63,235 nucleotides of DNA from Betaproteobacteria bacterium (GTDB lineage: Bacteria; Pseudomonadota; Gammaproteobacteria; Burkholderiales; Rhodocyclaceae). A model generated the notes under the pieces. That model was not told where the DNA came from, did no database searches, and saw only the letters and a program-made list of their open reading frames with translations. The position numbers and the translations under genes are program-made. The stretch lies in assembly GCA_016208425.1 (NCBI GenBank), contig JACQYA010000031.1, positions 1 to 63,235 on the forward strand, given 5' to 3'. Positions 50,437 to 63,235 of the stretch are shown here, piece after piece. Within the stretch, counting starts at the first letter, position 1, and every line of letters begins with the position of its first letter.

Positions 50437-51918
50437 ATGAGTATTGACAACGAGATTGGCGCCCCGCGTTGTGTCGTCGGACGCCGGCAATTGATCGCGC
50501 AACTGCGCACCGTTCTGCCGCCGCACTGCCTGTTGATCGAGGAAGAAGAGCTGCGCCCCTACGAGTGCGACGGGCTGACCGCCTACCGGCAACTGCCTTC
50601 CCTCGTCGCGCTGCCCGAAAACGAGGCGCAGGCGCAGGCGGCGCTGGAAATTTGCGCCGCGCTGAACGCGCCGGTCGTTCCGCGCGGCGCGGCGACCGGC
50701 CTGTCGGGCGGCGCGATGCCACACCGCGACGGCGTCGTCGTCTCGCTGGCCAAACTGAAGCGCATCGTCAAGCTCGACCCGCTGGCGCGCACCGCCGTCG
50801 TGCAGCCGGGCGTGCGCAACCTGGCGGTTTCGGAAGCCGCCGCTCCCTACGGGCTGTACTACGCGCCCGACCCGTCGTCGCAGATCGCGTGCACGATAGG
50901 CGGCAACGTCGCCGAGAACTCCGGTGGCGTGCATTGCCTGAAGTACGGGCTGACCGTGCACAACGTGCTGCGCGTACGCGGATTGACCGTCGACGGCGAA
51001 ATTGTCGAATTCGGCAACGCCGCGCTCGACGCCCCCGGCTACGACCTGCTGGCGCTAATGAACGGTTCGGAGGGCATGCTCGCGCTGATTACCGAGGTGA
51101 CGGTCAAACTCACGCCCAAACCCGAGCTCGCGCAGGTGGTGCTGGCGTCGTTCGACGAGGTGACGAAAGCGGGCGACGCGGTGGCCGGCATCATCGCAGC
51201 CGGCATCATTCCCGCCGGTCTGGAGATGATGGACAAAAAAGCGACGCATGCCGTCGAGCCTTACGTCAACGCCGGTTACGACATGGACGCCGAAGCCATT
51301 CTGCTCTGCGAATCCGACGGGACGCCGGAAGAAGTCGCCGAGGAGATAGCCCGCATGAAGGCCGTGCTGGAGCACAGCGGCGCGTCCGGCATCCGCGTTT
51401 CGCAAAACGAGGCCGAGCGCCTGAAATTCTGGGCCGGACGGAAAGCCGCGTTCCCCGCCGTCGGGCGCATCACGCCGGACTATCTGTGCATGGACGGGAC
51501 GATCCCGCGCAAGAATCTGGCGCGGATGCTGGTCGCCATCGCCGAGATGGAGGTGCGTTACGGTTTGCGCTGCGCCAATGTCTTTCATGCCGGCGACGGC
51601 AACCTGCATCCGCTCATCATGTACGACGCCAACGTACCGGGCCAGCTTGATCTGGCGACCGCTTTCGGCGCCGAGATTCTGGAACTGTCGGTCGAACTGG
51701 GTGGCACGATCACCGGCGAGCACGGGGTCGGCATCGAGAAAATCGGGCAGATGTGCGCCCAGTTCTCGCCGGACGAACTGGATCTGTTTCGTCGCCTGAA
51801 GCGCGCTTTCGATCCCGGTGGCCTGCTTAATCCGGGCAAAGCGATCCCGGCCGCCGCGCGTTGCCGCGAATACCGCCTGACGCGCGGCGCGGCGCCGCTT
51901 GCGGGGAGCGTGCGATGA
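50437..51918 (+). CDS. glcD: Glycolate oxidase subunit GlcD (FAD-binding)
   Basis: Catalytic flavin subunit of membrane-associated glycolate dehydrogenase, oxidising glycolate to glyoxylate with GlcE and GlcF. 493 residues: FAD motifs VPRGAATGLSGGAMPHRDGV and CTIGGNVAENSGGVHCLKYG, metal site HAGDGNLHPLIMYD and GTITGEHGVGIEKI, ending DPGGLLNPGKAIP. GAGG lies seven bases before the ATG at 50437. Its stop overlaps the glcE start by four bases (ATGA). No glcC regulator is adjacent. Confidence 0.96.
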   Translation: MSIDNEIGAPRCVVGRRQLIAQLRTVLPPHCLLIEEEELRPYECDGLTAYRQLPSLVALPENEAQAQAALEICAALNAPVVPRGAATGLSGGAMPHRDGVVVSLAKLKRIVKLDPLARTAVVQPGVRNLAVSEAAAPYGLYYAPDPSSQIACTIGGNVAENSGGVHCLKYGLTVHNVLRVRGLTVDGEIVEFGNAALDAPGYDLLALMNGSEGMLALITEVTVKLTPKPELAQVVLASFDEVTKAGDAVAGIIAAGIIPAGLEMMDKKATHAVEPYVNAGYDMDAEAILLCESDGTPEEVAEEIARMKAVLEHSGASGIRVSQNEAERLKFWAGRKAAFPAVGRITPDYLCMDGTIPRKNLARMLVAIAEMEVRYGLRCANVFHAGDGNLHPLIMYDANVPGQLDLATAFGAEILELSVELGGTITGEHGVGIEKIGQMCAQFSPDELDLFRRLKRAFDPGGLLNPGKAIPAAARCREYRLTRGAAPLAGSVR

Positions 51919-53033
51919 GCGGGCACGGCGCTTCAAGCCTGGCGCACTGGGCCGAGCGCATCCGCGCGGCGGCGGCCGGACGCAGCCACTTGCGTTTGCG
52001 CGGCGGCGGCAGCAAGGACTTTTACGGATGCGGGCCGGACGCGGGAAACCCGGATACGCTGGGTACGCGCGACTACGCGGGCATCGTCGCCTACGAGCCG
52101 ACCGAACTGGTGGTCACCGCGCGCTGCGGGACGCCGCTCGCCGAGCTGGAGGCGGTTCTCGCCGAACAAGGCCAGTCGCTGGCTTTCGAGCCGCCGCATT
52201 TCGGCTCCGAAGCGACGGTCGGCGGCTGCGTCGCCGCCGGTCTGTCCGGCCCGCGCCGCGCGCAGGCCGGCGCGTTGCGCGACTTCGTGCTCGGCGTAAA
52301 GATGCTCGACGGCAACGGCGATCTGCTGACTTTCGGCGGGCAGGTGATGAAAAACGTCGCCGGCTACGATGTGCCGCGCCTGCTGGCCGGCAGCCTGGGG
52401 ACGCTGGGCCTGATCGCCGAGGTGTCGCTCAAGGTGTTGCCCCTGCCGGTGGCGGAGCATACCTTGCGCTTCGAGCTGGCGCAGCAAGAAGCGCTCGACC
52501 TGCTCAACCGCTGGGGCGGGCGCCCGCTTCCGATCTCGGCGTCGGCGTGGCGCGGGGACGCGCTGCACGTCCGCTTCTCGGGCGCTGCGGCGGCGGTCGG
52601 CGCGGCGGCCAACAGCCTCGTCGGCCTCGGCGGCCAGCCCGTTGCAGCCGCCGAAGCGAGCGCTTTCTGGCACAGCCTGCGCGAGCAGACGCACGCCTTT
52701 TTTGCCGGCGACGCGCCGCTCTGGCGGCTCGCCGTACCGTCGACGACGCCGGTTCTCGCGGTGGACGGCATGCGATCCGACGCGCAGCTCGTCGAGTGGG
52801 GCGGCGCACAGCGCTGGCTGCGCGGCGAAGGCGATCATGCCGCAGCGATTCGCGCGCTGGCGACGGAAGCCGGCGGCCACGCTACGCTGTTTCGCGGCGA
52901 CGCGGCAACCAGGGCTTCGTCGGGCGCTTTTCAGCCGCTTTCCGCGCCGCTGTTGCGGCTGCATCGAAACCTGAAGGCCGCGTTCGATCCGCGCGGGGTG
53001 TTCAACCCCGGCCGCCTGTATCCCGAATTTTGA
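51915..53033 (+). CDS. glcE: Glycolate oxidase subunit GlcE
   Basis: Second FAD-binding-fold subunit of glycolate dehydrogenase, 372 residues. It carries LRLRGGGSKDFYG at the start, PTELVVTARCGTPLAELEAV, PPHFGSEATVGGCVAAGLSG and GGQVMKNVAGYDVPRLLAGS, and ends AAFDPRGVFNPGRLYPEF. It lacks the metal-binding His motif of GlcD, as usual. ATG at 51915 overlaps the glcD stop (ATGA); glcF follows by 13 bases. Confidence 0.95.
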   Translation: MSGHGASSLAHWAERIRAAAAGRSHLRLRGGGSKDFYGCGPDAGNPDTLGTRDYAGIVAYEPTELVVTARCGTPLAELEAVLAEQGQSLAFEPPHFGSEATVGGCVAAGLSGPRRAQAGALRDFVLGVKMLDGNGDLLTFGGQVMKNVAGYDVPRLLAGSLGTLGLIAEVSLKVLPLPVAEHTLRFELAQQEALDLLNRWGGRPLPISASAWRGDALHVRFSGAAAAVGAAANSLVGLGGQPVAAAEASAFWHSLREQTHAFFAGDAPLWRLAVPSTTPVLAVDGMRSDAQLVEWGGAQRWLRGEGDHAAAIRALATEAGGHATLFRGDAATRASSGAFQPLSAPLLRLHRNLKAAFDPRGVFNPGRLYPEF

Positions 53034-53046
53034 GCGCCGGCCGACC

Positions 53047-54303
53047 ATGCAAACCCATCTCGCCGATTTCATCGAGGGCACCCCGGAAGGCCGGGAAGCC
53101 GACACCATCCTGCGCAGTTGCGTGCATTGCGGCTTCTGCACCGCCACCTGCCCGACCTACCAACTGCTCGGCGACGAGCTGGACGGGCCGCGCGGCCGCA
53201 TCTATCTCATCAAGCAGATGCTCGAAGGGCGGCCGGTCAGCCGCCTGACGCAAGTCCACCTCGACCGCTGCCTGAGCTGCCGCTCGTGCGAAACCACCTG
53301 CCCGTCCGGCGTGAACTATCACCGGCTGCTCGACATCGGGCGCGGGGTCGTCGAACGGTGCGTGCCGCGCCCGATGGCCGAAAAAGCCATGCGTTTTTTG
53401 CTCCGCGAGGCGTTGCCGCGCCCGTGGCTATTCGGGGCGGCGGTCAAGCTCGGCCGGTGGATGCGCCCCTTGTTGCCGCCGGCGCTGGCCGACAAGGTGC
53501 CCGCGACGCCAGGCGAAGGCGCCGGAGCGTGGCCAAAAGCGGCCGCGCACAAGCGGCGCATGATCGTCCTCGCCGGCTGCGTGCAGCCGGCTCTGGCGCC
53601 GGACACCAACGCGGCGGCGGCGCGCGTCCTCGACAAGCTCGGCATCGCGCTGTTCGAGGCGGCCGGGGCGGGTTGCTGCGGCGCGCTGCGCTACCACCTG
53701 GACGCGCACGAGCGGGCGCTCGCCGATATGCGGCGCCTGATCGACGCCTGGTGGCCGCATGTCGATAGCGAACAATTCGGTGGCATCGAAGCCATCGTGA
53801 TGACCGCGTCGGGTTGTGGCGCGCATGTGCGCGACTTCGGCGCGCTGCTCGGGCACGACCCGGTCTATGCCGGAAAGGCGGCACGCATATCGGCGCTGAC
53901 GCGGGACATCTCGGAAGTGCTCGACGCCGAGCGGGAAGGTCTCGCCGCGCTGCTGGGCGAGGCGGGCGCCGGCACCGGCCCGGAGGTCTCTTTTCACTCA
54001 CCCTGCACCTTGCAGCATGGGCAGAAGGTTCGCGGTGTCGTAGAATCGCTGCTGGCGGTTGCCGGCTACCGGCTCTCACCGGTAGCCGGCGCGCACCTGT
54101 GCTGCGGTTCTGCAGGCACTTATTCGATCACCCAGCCCGCGCTCTCCACGCGGCTCCGCGACAACAAGCTGGCCGCGCTGGGCGCCGGTTCCCCGGCGGT
54201 GTTCGCGACCGCCAACGTCGGCTGCCAGACACATTTGCAGAGCGGGACGGCAACGCCGGTCCGGCACTGGATCGAGCTGATCGACGAACGGCTCAACGGA
54301 TAG
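53047..54303 (+). CDS. glcF: Glycolate oxidase iron-sulfur subunit GlcF
   Basis: Electron-transfer subunit of glycolate dehydrogenase. 418 residues with two 4Fe-4S motifs, C25-VH-C28-GF-C31-TAT-C35-P and C75-LS-C78-RS-C81-ETT-C85-P, and two CCG-type domains (GAGCCGALRYHLDAHE, and HSPCTLQHGQKVR with HLCCGSAGTYSITQP). Length and order match the family. It passes electrons to the quinone pool. The HDOD gene follows 10 bases after its stop. Confidence 0.96.
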   Translation: MQTHLADFIEGTPEGREADTILRSCVHCGFCTATCPTYQLLGDELDGPRGRIYLIKQMLEGRPVSRLTQVHLDRCLSCRSCETTCPSGVNYHRLLDIGRGVVERCVPRPMAEKAMRFLLREALPRPWLFGAAVKLGRWMRPLLPPALADKVPATPGEGAGAWPKAAAHKRRMIVLAGCVQPALAPDTNAAAARVLDKLGIALFEAAGAGCCGALRYHLDAHERALADMRRLIDAWWPHVDSEQFGGIEAIVMTASGCGAHVRDFGALLGHDPVYAGKAARISALTRDISEVLDAEREGLAALLGEAGAGTGPEVSFHSPCTLQHGQKVRGVVESLLAVAGYRLSPVAGAHLCCGSAGTYSITQPALSTRLRDNKLAALGAGSPAVFATANVGCQTHLQSGTATPVRHWIELIDERLNG

Positions 54304-54313
54304 AAAGTAGACG

Positions 54314-55192
54314 ATGGCATTCGACAAGACGCTTCTGGTGAATCTCTCCGAAGAAGAAATCAACCGGGTCAACCGTCTCGTCGAAGACGGGATCAATATT
54401 CCGCCGCAGCCGCGCGTGCTGGAGGAACTGGTGCGGCACCTGACGCGCGGCACATCGGACGTGAGAGTGCTGGGCAAAGTCATCTCCCAAGACCCGGGTA
54501 TCGCGGCCATGCTCTTCAAAGTGGTCGACAGCCCGGTATTCAGGAAGCATCACCCCTTCCGGTCGATCGAGCACATCCTGCAGACGGTCGGGCTATTGCA
54601 GACAGCCAACCTGGTACGGACGATTTCCCTGGCCTCGGCGCTGCCCGCCAAGCACAACCAGAAAGCGTTCGAGGCGTTTTGGTCCCGCTCGCACGCCATC
54701 TCCCAGTTGGCCATGCTGATCGCCGAACAGCGCATCACGGTGTGCAATATTTTCCCCGACCAGGCTTGCCTCGCCGGAATCTTCCACGACTGCGGCGTAC
54801 CCGTGCTGATGCAGCGTTTCCCGACCTACTGCACGTCGATGCATCTGGACGAGCCGGGGTGCTGGACCGATCTTCGGGAAGAGGATGCGCGCTTTAACGC
54901 CGATCATTGCGTGGTCGGCTACCTCGTTGGCCGGCACTGGAAACTGCCGGATTTCATCTGCGACGCGATCCGCTTTCATCACGACATGACACGCCTCGAC
55001 GATCATGTCGCGCGCACGATGGTCGCCATCCTGCAACTGGCCATCCACGGCTATTATCAGGTTCAGCGTATCGACAACAACCCCGAGTGGGATGAAATCA
55101 GCGCCGACGTGCTCGACGAGCTGGGGATAAATGCCGAAGCGCTACCCGAATTCATGGATATCGTTCTGGAGCTTTATCACCGGGCGGCATAA
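54314..55192 (+). CDS. HDOD-domain signalling protein
   Basis: 292 residues with one HDOD domain covering about 25-230. Seen: IPPQPRVLEELVRHL, VISQDPGIAAMLFKVVDSPV, ILQTVGLLQTANLVRTISLA and the degenerate HD region AGIFHDCGVPVLMQRFP. Later, DHCVVGYLVGRHWKLPDFIC and IRFHHD follow. HDOD domains act as non-catalytic signalling modules in motility and stress responses. It is only 10 bases after glcF and therefore probably on the glc transcript, although a functional link is unclear. It is convergent with the double-receiver kinase. Confidence 0.9.
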   Translation: MAFDKTLLVNLSEEEINRVNRLVEDGINIPPQPRVLEELVRHLTRGTSDVRVLGKVISQDPGIAAMLFKVVDSPVFRKHHPFRSIEHILQTVGLLQTANLVRTISLASALPAKHNQKAFEAFWSRSHAISQLAMLIAEQRITVCNIFPDQACLAGIFHDCGVPVLMQRFPTYCTSMHLDEPGCWTDLREEDARFNADHCVVGYLVGRHWKLPDFICDAIRFHHDMTRLDDHVARTMVAILQLAIHGYYQVQRIDNNPEWDEISADVLDELGINAEALPEFMDIVLELYHRAA

Positions 55193-55252
55193 CACGTTCC
55201 ATTATGGTTCGGGAATGAAATCGCCGGCATGCGCGTCCGGCAAGACGCGGCG

Positions 55253-57808
<2,556 letters not shown>

Positions 57809-57823
57809 CGACGGCGCCCCGCC

Positions 57824-59114
<1,291 letters not shown>

Positions 59115-59250
59115 GCGCTTGAAGAGCCTAAAATAAAAGGGGAACAGTAGGTGAAGGTTCCGTGCGCCTGCGAGATTACGGCAATATCCGGCGGGCGGTA
59201 TATCATAACTGAAAAAAACCATCACCAATCTCCACCGACTAGGGTAATCC

Positions 59251-59700
59251 ATGAGTAATTCCAGCGACCTCAAAAGCATGGGGCTGAAAGCGACCTTCCC
59301 GCGCATGAAGATTCTCGAACTGTTCGAGAAAAGCGAAGTGCGCCACTTGACGGCCGAGGACGTGTATCGCCTGCTGGTCGCCGAAAACATGGATATCGGG
59401 CTGGCCACGGTCTACCGCGTCCTCACCCAGTTCGAGCAGGCCGGGCTCCTCGAACGGCACCATTTCGAATCCGGGAAAGCCGTCTTTGAAATCAACGCCG
59501 GCAAACATCACGATCATCTGGTCTGCGTCAACTGCGGCCGCGTCGAGGAATTTTTTGACCCGGAAATCGAGCGCCGCCAAAACAAGATCGCCGAAGAGCG
59601 CGGCTTTGCGATACAGGAGCACGCGCTTTATCTCTACGCCGAATGCAAGAAACCGGCGTGCCCGCACCGCACCGCGCCGGACAAGCCGGAACGGCCCTGA
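59251..59700 (+). CDS. fur: Ferric uptake regulator Fur
   Basis: Iron-responsive dimeric repressor of 149 residues. Winged helix [20 protein letters not shown] and [20 protein letters not shown], recognition helix [16 protein letters not shown], regulatory metal-site residues ERHHFESG and [19 protein letters not shown], and C-terminal [10 protein letters not shown]-like Cys/His region. Divergent from bamE, as in many betaproteobacteria. I saw no clear Fur box in the 136-bp intergenic region. Confidence 0.97.
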   Translation: MSNSSDLKSMGLKATFPRMKILELFEKSEVRHLTAEDVYRLLVAENMDIGLATVYRVLTQFEQAGLLERHHFESGKAVFEINAGKHHDHLVCVNCGRVEEFFDPEIERRQNKIAEERGFAIQEHALYLYAECKKPACPHRTAPDKPERP

Positions 59701-59747
59701 TCGCGGCACTGCTGCCGCGGCCACCGCCAGACCCATTCCGGAGCGAC

Positions 59748-60305
59748 ATGGAAGCGTTCATCACCTCCGCGCTGCTCGTCGCGCTCGCCGAAATCGGCGA
59801 CAAGACGCAGTTGCTGTCCTTCGTGCTCGCCGCCCGCCTGCGCCGCCCGGCGGCGATCGTCGCCGGCATTTTTGTCGCGACGATCGCCAATCACGCCCTG
59901 GCCGGCTGGGTCGGCGCCTGGGTCGGTAGCCTGTTTTCGCCGGAAACATTGCGCTGGGCGGTCGGCGTCGCTTTTATCGGCTTCGGCCTGTGGACGTTGC
60001 GCCCCGACAAGCTGGACGACGACGAAGCGCCGCAGGCCGGCCATGCCGGCGCCTTCATGACCACGCTGATCGCTTTTTTCCTGGCCGAAATGGGCGACAA
60101 AACGCAGTTTGCGACCATCGCGCTGGCCGCGCGTTTCGACTCGCTGTTCTGGGTCGTCGTCGGCACCACGCTGGGCATGATGGCCGCCAACGTCCCCGCC
60201 GTTCTGGCCGGACAAAAGCTCGCCGACCAACTGCCGCTCAAGGCGATCCGCTGGACGGCGGCAGCGGTATTCGCGGCGACCGGAGCGCTGACGTTGTCCG
60301 CATGA
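59748..60305 (+). CDS. GDT1/UPF0016 family cation (probably Mn2+) exporter
   Basis: Inner-membrane protein of 185 residues with six helices in two repeats. Each repeat carries the family motif E-x-G-D-K-T-Q: LVALAEIGDKTQLLSFVLAA and FFLAEMGDKTQFATIALAAR. Bacterial members (MneA type) export manganese. GGAG lies four bases before the ATG at 59748; a longer frame begins inside fur and is less likely. It lies 47 bases after fur, consistent with metal homeostasis. No yybP-ykoY riboswitch was seen. Confidence 0.9.
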   Translation: MEAFITSALLVALAEIGDKTQLLSFVLAARLRRPAAIVAGIFVATIANHALAGWVGAWVGSLFSPETLRWAVGVAFIGFGLWTLRPDKLDDDEAPQAGHAGAFMTTLIAFFLAEMGDKTQFATIALAARFDSLFWVVVGTTLGMMAANVPAVLAGQKLADQLPLKAIRWTAAAVFAATGALTLSA

Positions 60306-60383
60306 AACTGCGGCGCCGGCCAGCCAGCATCGCCGGAAGTCCGTAGGATGCGGTGAGGAGCGAACCGTATCGAGGGGTGCGCC

Positions 60384-61243
60384 CTGACTTTCGGCGAGGC
60401 CTTCGCTTGGCCGCTGGACGACGGGGAGATGAGCGACGGCTGGTTCGAGGGATTGCCTTATCCGCTGCTCGACATGCGGCCGCAAGGGTTTCTGGGACGC
60501 AACTTTGCCTACCTGTTCTGGCAATCGCTGGAGGTATCCGGGAACCTGAACGGCTGGACGGACGATGACGCGCTTCATATGCTTGCGATACGGGGGCATG
60601 ACCAAAGCGGCGACCTGATTCTCGGCGAACGCGCCTACCAGCGGCATCTGGATGGGCGGCGCGATTGGGAGTCGCGCCTGATTGCCGCCAACCGGGTCGC
60701 CTTGGCCTACCATCGATACGGCGCGCAGCACGATTTATCGGCACGCCGGCCGCACCATCCTGGAGGTCGTCCGTTTCGACCGTAGTGGCGCCCACGGCCG
60801 GCGCCCGCTGTGCTCCCTGTCGAGCCTGAACGGCGTGCTACTGGGTCAGGCAGGCCACCTGGCCGGTCATCGCGAGCGCGCTCCATCGACAGGGCTGGCT
60901 ACCCGCCGAAACGGCCGGAAAGGTCGCCCTGATCTGGTGGTTTGGCCGGCTGATCACCAACACCGATATGCATGAAGGGAACCTGTCGTTCCACCCCGGC
61001 CTGGCTCTGGCGCCGGTGTACGACATGCTGCCGATGCGTTACGCCCCGCTCCGTGGCCGCGAAGTGCCGCCGCAGACCTATGAGCCGGCTCTCCCGCTCC
61101 CCAACGAAGCACCCGAATGGCGCCGGGCAGCACAAGCGGCCATCGTCTACTGGGCGCGCTGCGCCGCCGACACCCGTATCGGTGCCGGCTTCCGGGCCAT
61201 CTGCGCCGAGAATGCAGCCCTCCTGCGCCGGGCAGCCGCGTAG
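60384..61243 (+). pseudogene. Decayed HipA-like kinase gene (YjjJ-type)
   Basis: Three frames together give fragments of a HipA-family protein. The first (about 60384-60730) reads LTFGEAFAWPLDDG and DGWFEGLPYPLLDMRPQGFL. The second (about 60735-60850) reads HAGRTILEVVRFDRSG. The third (about 60865-61243) reads LIWWFGRLITNTDMHEGNLS and LAPVYDMLPMRYAP. N-terminal sequence is missing, and the central part with the usual SSAGGEQPKF-type segment is deleted. The kinase motif NTDMHEGN is intact but cannot be translated in one piece. Relatives phosphorylate tRNA synthetases or act as regulators. It is a relic of a toxin-type gene. Confidence 0.82.
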
Positions 61244-61316
61244 GGGCGTGTCGCGCAAAACGGGCATCGACGACCGCCAGGTGGCTGGGGTTTCATTTCT
61301 TGCTTTCGGAAAACCT

Positions 61317-62405
61317 CTACTCCAGCATCTCCAGCAGGTGCGCCTCGATCTGTGCACGCCCTGCCGGGCTGGCCATCGCAATAATGATCTGGCCGGCGCA
61401 CAGCAGATAGTCGTCGGGTGGGTTGAACAGCCACTCGTTTTCTTCGCGCACGGCGAGCAGGATGTAATCGGCGCCGCGCAGGCGCAGATCGCCGATCCGG
61501 GTCGGCGGAAAACTGGCGGGAACGGGCAGCTCTTCGACGCGCAACTGTTTTTCCGACTTGAGCATTTCGTCGAGGAAATTCACGACGTGCGGGCGCATCA
61601 TCGCCGACGCCATGCGCATGCCGCCGGTGAAGTCGGGGCAGATGACTTCGTCGGCGCCGGCTTTGCGCATTTTCTCGATATTGCGCATTTCCTGGGCGCG
61701 CGCGACGATGCGCAAATCGGGGTTGAGCTGCTTGGCGGTGATGATAATCATCAGGTTGCGCGAATCGTCGCCGGTGACGGCAAACAGCCCGCGCGCATCC
61801 CCGATGTCGGCGCCCACCAGCTGGTCGTCGTCGGACGCATCGCCGGTGAGATAGAGCAGGCCGGGGAATTTCTCAATGTTCTCGTCGAATCGCGCCTGCT
61901 CGGGGTCGATGGCGACATAGTGTCTCCCTGTGTGGTGCAGCTCGTGCGCCACGTTGCGGCCGACGCGCCCGAAACCGCACACAATGAAGTGGTGCTGCAA
62001 TTTTCTGATACGCTTTTCCATCCGTCGTCTCCGCAGGGAATAGTCGAGATCTTTTTCCAGAAAAAACACCGTCAAACTGGTAAAAAGAAACGTCAGCACA
62101 CCGAGGCCGGAAATCGATACCGTTCCGGCAAACAGGCGGTCGCCCAAGGTCGTCATCGGCACCATTTCGCCGTACCCGACCGTAGAGATGGTAATCAGCG
62201 TCATATAGATCGCGTCCGACCAGGACGAGCGCCCGTCGCCGATCACGTAGAAACCCGTCGTTCCCAGGCCGATCAGCACCAGCAGAATAGCCACCGCCCA
62301 CGCGATACGGACGACGATCCGGTTCAACTGGGACATGCCGCCCATCGGCGGAGCGGGCGCGGCAGCCGCCGGCGCCTTCGACAAAACAGGGGAATTCTTA
62401 CGCAT
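61317..62405 (-). CDS. Voltage-insensitive potassium channel with RCK domains (Kch-like)
   Basis: 362 residues. TM1 (about 34-56), pore helix and selectivity filter T75-V-G-Y-G79 in ITISTVGYGEMVP, TM2 (about 90-115), then a cytoplasmic RCK/TrkA-N domain with Rossmann motif FIVCGFGRVGRNVAHEL and YVAIDPEQARFDE, and an RCK-C domain to the end. It opens a K+ path gated by nucleotides or ions bound to RCK. GRxxSSWSDAIYMTL before the pore is typical of two-TM channels. It follows the enoyl-CoA hydratase gene by 21 bases. A second start (MGGMSQLNR) is possible. Confidence 0.93.
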   Translation of the reverse strand: MRKNSPVLSKAPAAAAPAPPMGGMSQLNRIVVRIAWAVAILLVLIGLGTTGFYVIGDGRSSWSDAIYMTLITISTVGYGEMVPMTTLGDRLFAGTVSISGLGVLTFLFTSLTVFFLEKDLDYSLRRRRMEKRIRKLQHHFIVCGFGRVGRNVAHELHHTGRHYVAIDPEQARFDENIEKFPGLLYLTGDASDDDQLVGADIGDARGLFAVTGDDSRNLMIIITAKQLNPDLRIVARAQEMRNIEKMRKAGADEVICPDFTGGMRMASAMMRPHVVNFLDEMLKSEKQLRVEELPVPASFPPTRIGDLRLRGADYILLAVREENEWLFNPPDDYLLCAGQIIIAMASPAGRAQIEAHLLEMLE

Positions 62406-62426
62406 AGCGAATCGCCGGGATGGCGG

Positions 62427-63221
62427 TCAGCACCCTTTCCACGCCGCCTGGCGCTTGCCGATGAAGGCGTCGATGCCCGCCGCCGCATCTTCCGTCATCA
62501 TGTTGCAGGCCATCGCTTCGGAAGCGTACTGGTAAGCGGCGTCCAGCCCCATGTCGAGCTGTTGGTAGAACATCCGCTTGCCCATGCCGATGGCGATCGA
62601 CGACTTGGCGACGATAGACCGCGCGAGATTCTCGACCTCGGCATCGAGCGCATCGTGCGGCGCGACGCGGTTGACCAGCCCCTGCTGCAACGCCGTCCGC
62701 GCGTCGATGAAATCGCCGGTGAGCAGCATTTCCAGCGCCTGCTTGCGCCCCAGATTGCGCGACAGGCCGACGGCCGGCGTGGCGCAGAAGAGGCCGACGT
62801 TGATGCCCGAGGTGGCGAAGCGCGCGCCGTCGGCGGCGACCGCCAGATCGCACATCGACACCAGCTGGCAGCCGGCAGCCGTGGCGATGCCGTGCACGCG
62901 CGCGATCACCGGTTGCGGTATCCGCGTGAGCGCCACCATCATCTCGCCGCACTGCTGGAACAATCTCCGCATGAAAGCTTTGTCGTGGTTGGCGCGCATT
63001 TCCTTCAAGTCGTGCCCGGCGCAGAAGGCTTTGCCGGCGCCGGCAACGACCACCACGCGCACCGCCGCGTCCGCCGCCACCGCGTCCAGCGCGCCCTGCA
63101 AGGCGGCGATCATGGCCTGCGACAGGGCGTTGAACTGCTGCGGGCGGTTCAGCGTCAGCGTGGCGATGCCGTCGCGGTCGGCGCGCAGGACGTAGGGGTC
63201 GTCGTGGGTGGTGGTGTTCAT
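62427..63221 (-). CDS. Enoyl-CoA hydratase/isomerase family protein
   Basis: Crotonase-fold enzyme of 264 residues. Substrate/oxyanion-hole segments: AGKAFCAGHDLKEMRANHDK and VHGIATAAGCQLVSMCDLAV. In the second active-site stretch (SGINVGLFCATPAVGLSRNL) the usual catalytic Glu of true hydratases is replaced, so isomerase or another crotonase activity is possible. The N-terminal RADRDGIATLTLNRPQQFNA is typical. GAGGAGACCGCAGG precedes the ATG at 63221, near the window end. Function in fatty acid or aromatic CoA-ester metabolism is inferred. Confidence 0.9.
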   Translation of the reverse strand: MNTTTHDDPYVLRADRDGIATLTLNRPQQFNALSQAMIAALQGALDAVAADAAVRVVVVAGAGKAFCAGHDLKEMRANHDKAFMRRLFQQCGEMMVALTRIPQPVIARVHGIATAAGCQLVSMCDLAVAADGARFATSGINVGLFCATPAVGLSRNLGRKQALEMLLTGDFIDARTALQQGLVNRVAPHDALDAEVENLARSIVAKSSIAIGMGKRMFYQQLDMGLDAAYQYASEAMACNMMTEDAAAGIDAFIGKRQAAWKGC

Positions 63222-63235
63222 CCTGCGGTCTCCTC

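Noticed and set aside
59115-59250. A Fur box between bamE and fur
   Set aside because: Only an A/T-rich stretch is present; no acceptable match to the 19-bp inverted Fur consensus.

Overview
The window is GC-rich, densely coded DNA whose gene content points to a betaproteobacterium, most probably of the Rhodocyclales. The pointers are a hemC-hemD-hemX-hemY cluster, bamE divergent from fur with dapB behind it, several hybrid histidine kinases and a glcDEF set. The taxonomic placement is inferred from gene families and order, not from a marker gene. Signal transduction dominates: two MCPs, a CheA, a CheY-like regulator and five histidine kinases.

Positions 1-6261 (minus strand) form one chemotaxis-type operon: CheY-like regulator, MCP, an MNT nucleotidyltransferase/HEPN pair, a STAS protein, CheA and a second MCP whose frame is interrupted by two TAG codons at the left edge. 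Divergent from it, behind a near-consensus sigma-70 promoter, is a 1136-residue MASE1-PAS-PAS-kinase-REC-HPt sensor (6758-10168). Then come a DUF3617 secreted protein, hslO, an FAD/FMN-type D-hydroxyacid dehydrogenase, lysS and mnmC.

17294-21718 (minus) encodes a cytoplasmic group-2-like NiFe hydrogenase (small and large subunit), its maturation protease and a soluble PAS histidine kinase; this looks like a hydrogen-sensing operon. 21971-25882 (minus) is hemC-hemD-hemX-hemY. 25984-31095 holds a thioredoxin-like protein, a TPMT-type methyltransferase, an EamA transporter, a LolD/YbbA-type ATPase head-to-head with tesA, mnmH and another methyltransferase.

31422-34926 holds a lipoprotein and a large secreted metalloprotease that resembles the CLCA architecture (HExxHxxxGxxDE, then a VWA-like region), ending in a DUF5648-type tail; a perfect 26-bp tandem duplication throws it out of frame. 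TlpA-like thioredoxin, aconitase, fumarase and an exported fumarylacetoacetase-like protein follow. 41297-45531 holds a structured leader, a NitT/TauT-type binding protein, a coupled hybrid kinase and a CBS protein, then a long-chain acyl-CoA ligase with a clear terminator.

47464-49546 is an AT-richer patch (kinase plus DUF998 membrane protein), probably acquired. The right part has a PduO-type cobalamin adenosyltransferase, glcDEF, an HDOD protein, a double-receiver hybrid kinase behind bamE-dapB, fur, a GDT1-type Mn exporter, a decayed HipA/YjjJ-like gene, a Kch-type potassium channel and an enoyl-CoA hydratase.

The most unusual items are: a roughly 110-nt leader occurring twice, ending exactly at the start codons of two unrelated exported proteins and showing covariation, with a REP doublet inserted in one copy; the MNT-HEPN pair inside a chemotaxis operon; the hydrogenase-kinase operon; and the CLCA-like protease broken by a tandem duplication. 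No rRNA, tRNA, CRISPR array or transposase gene was found.
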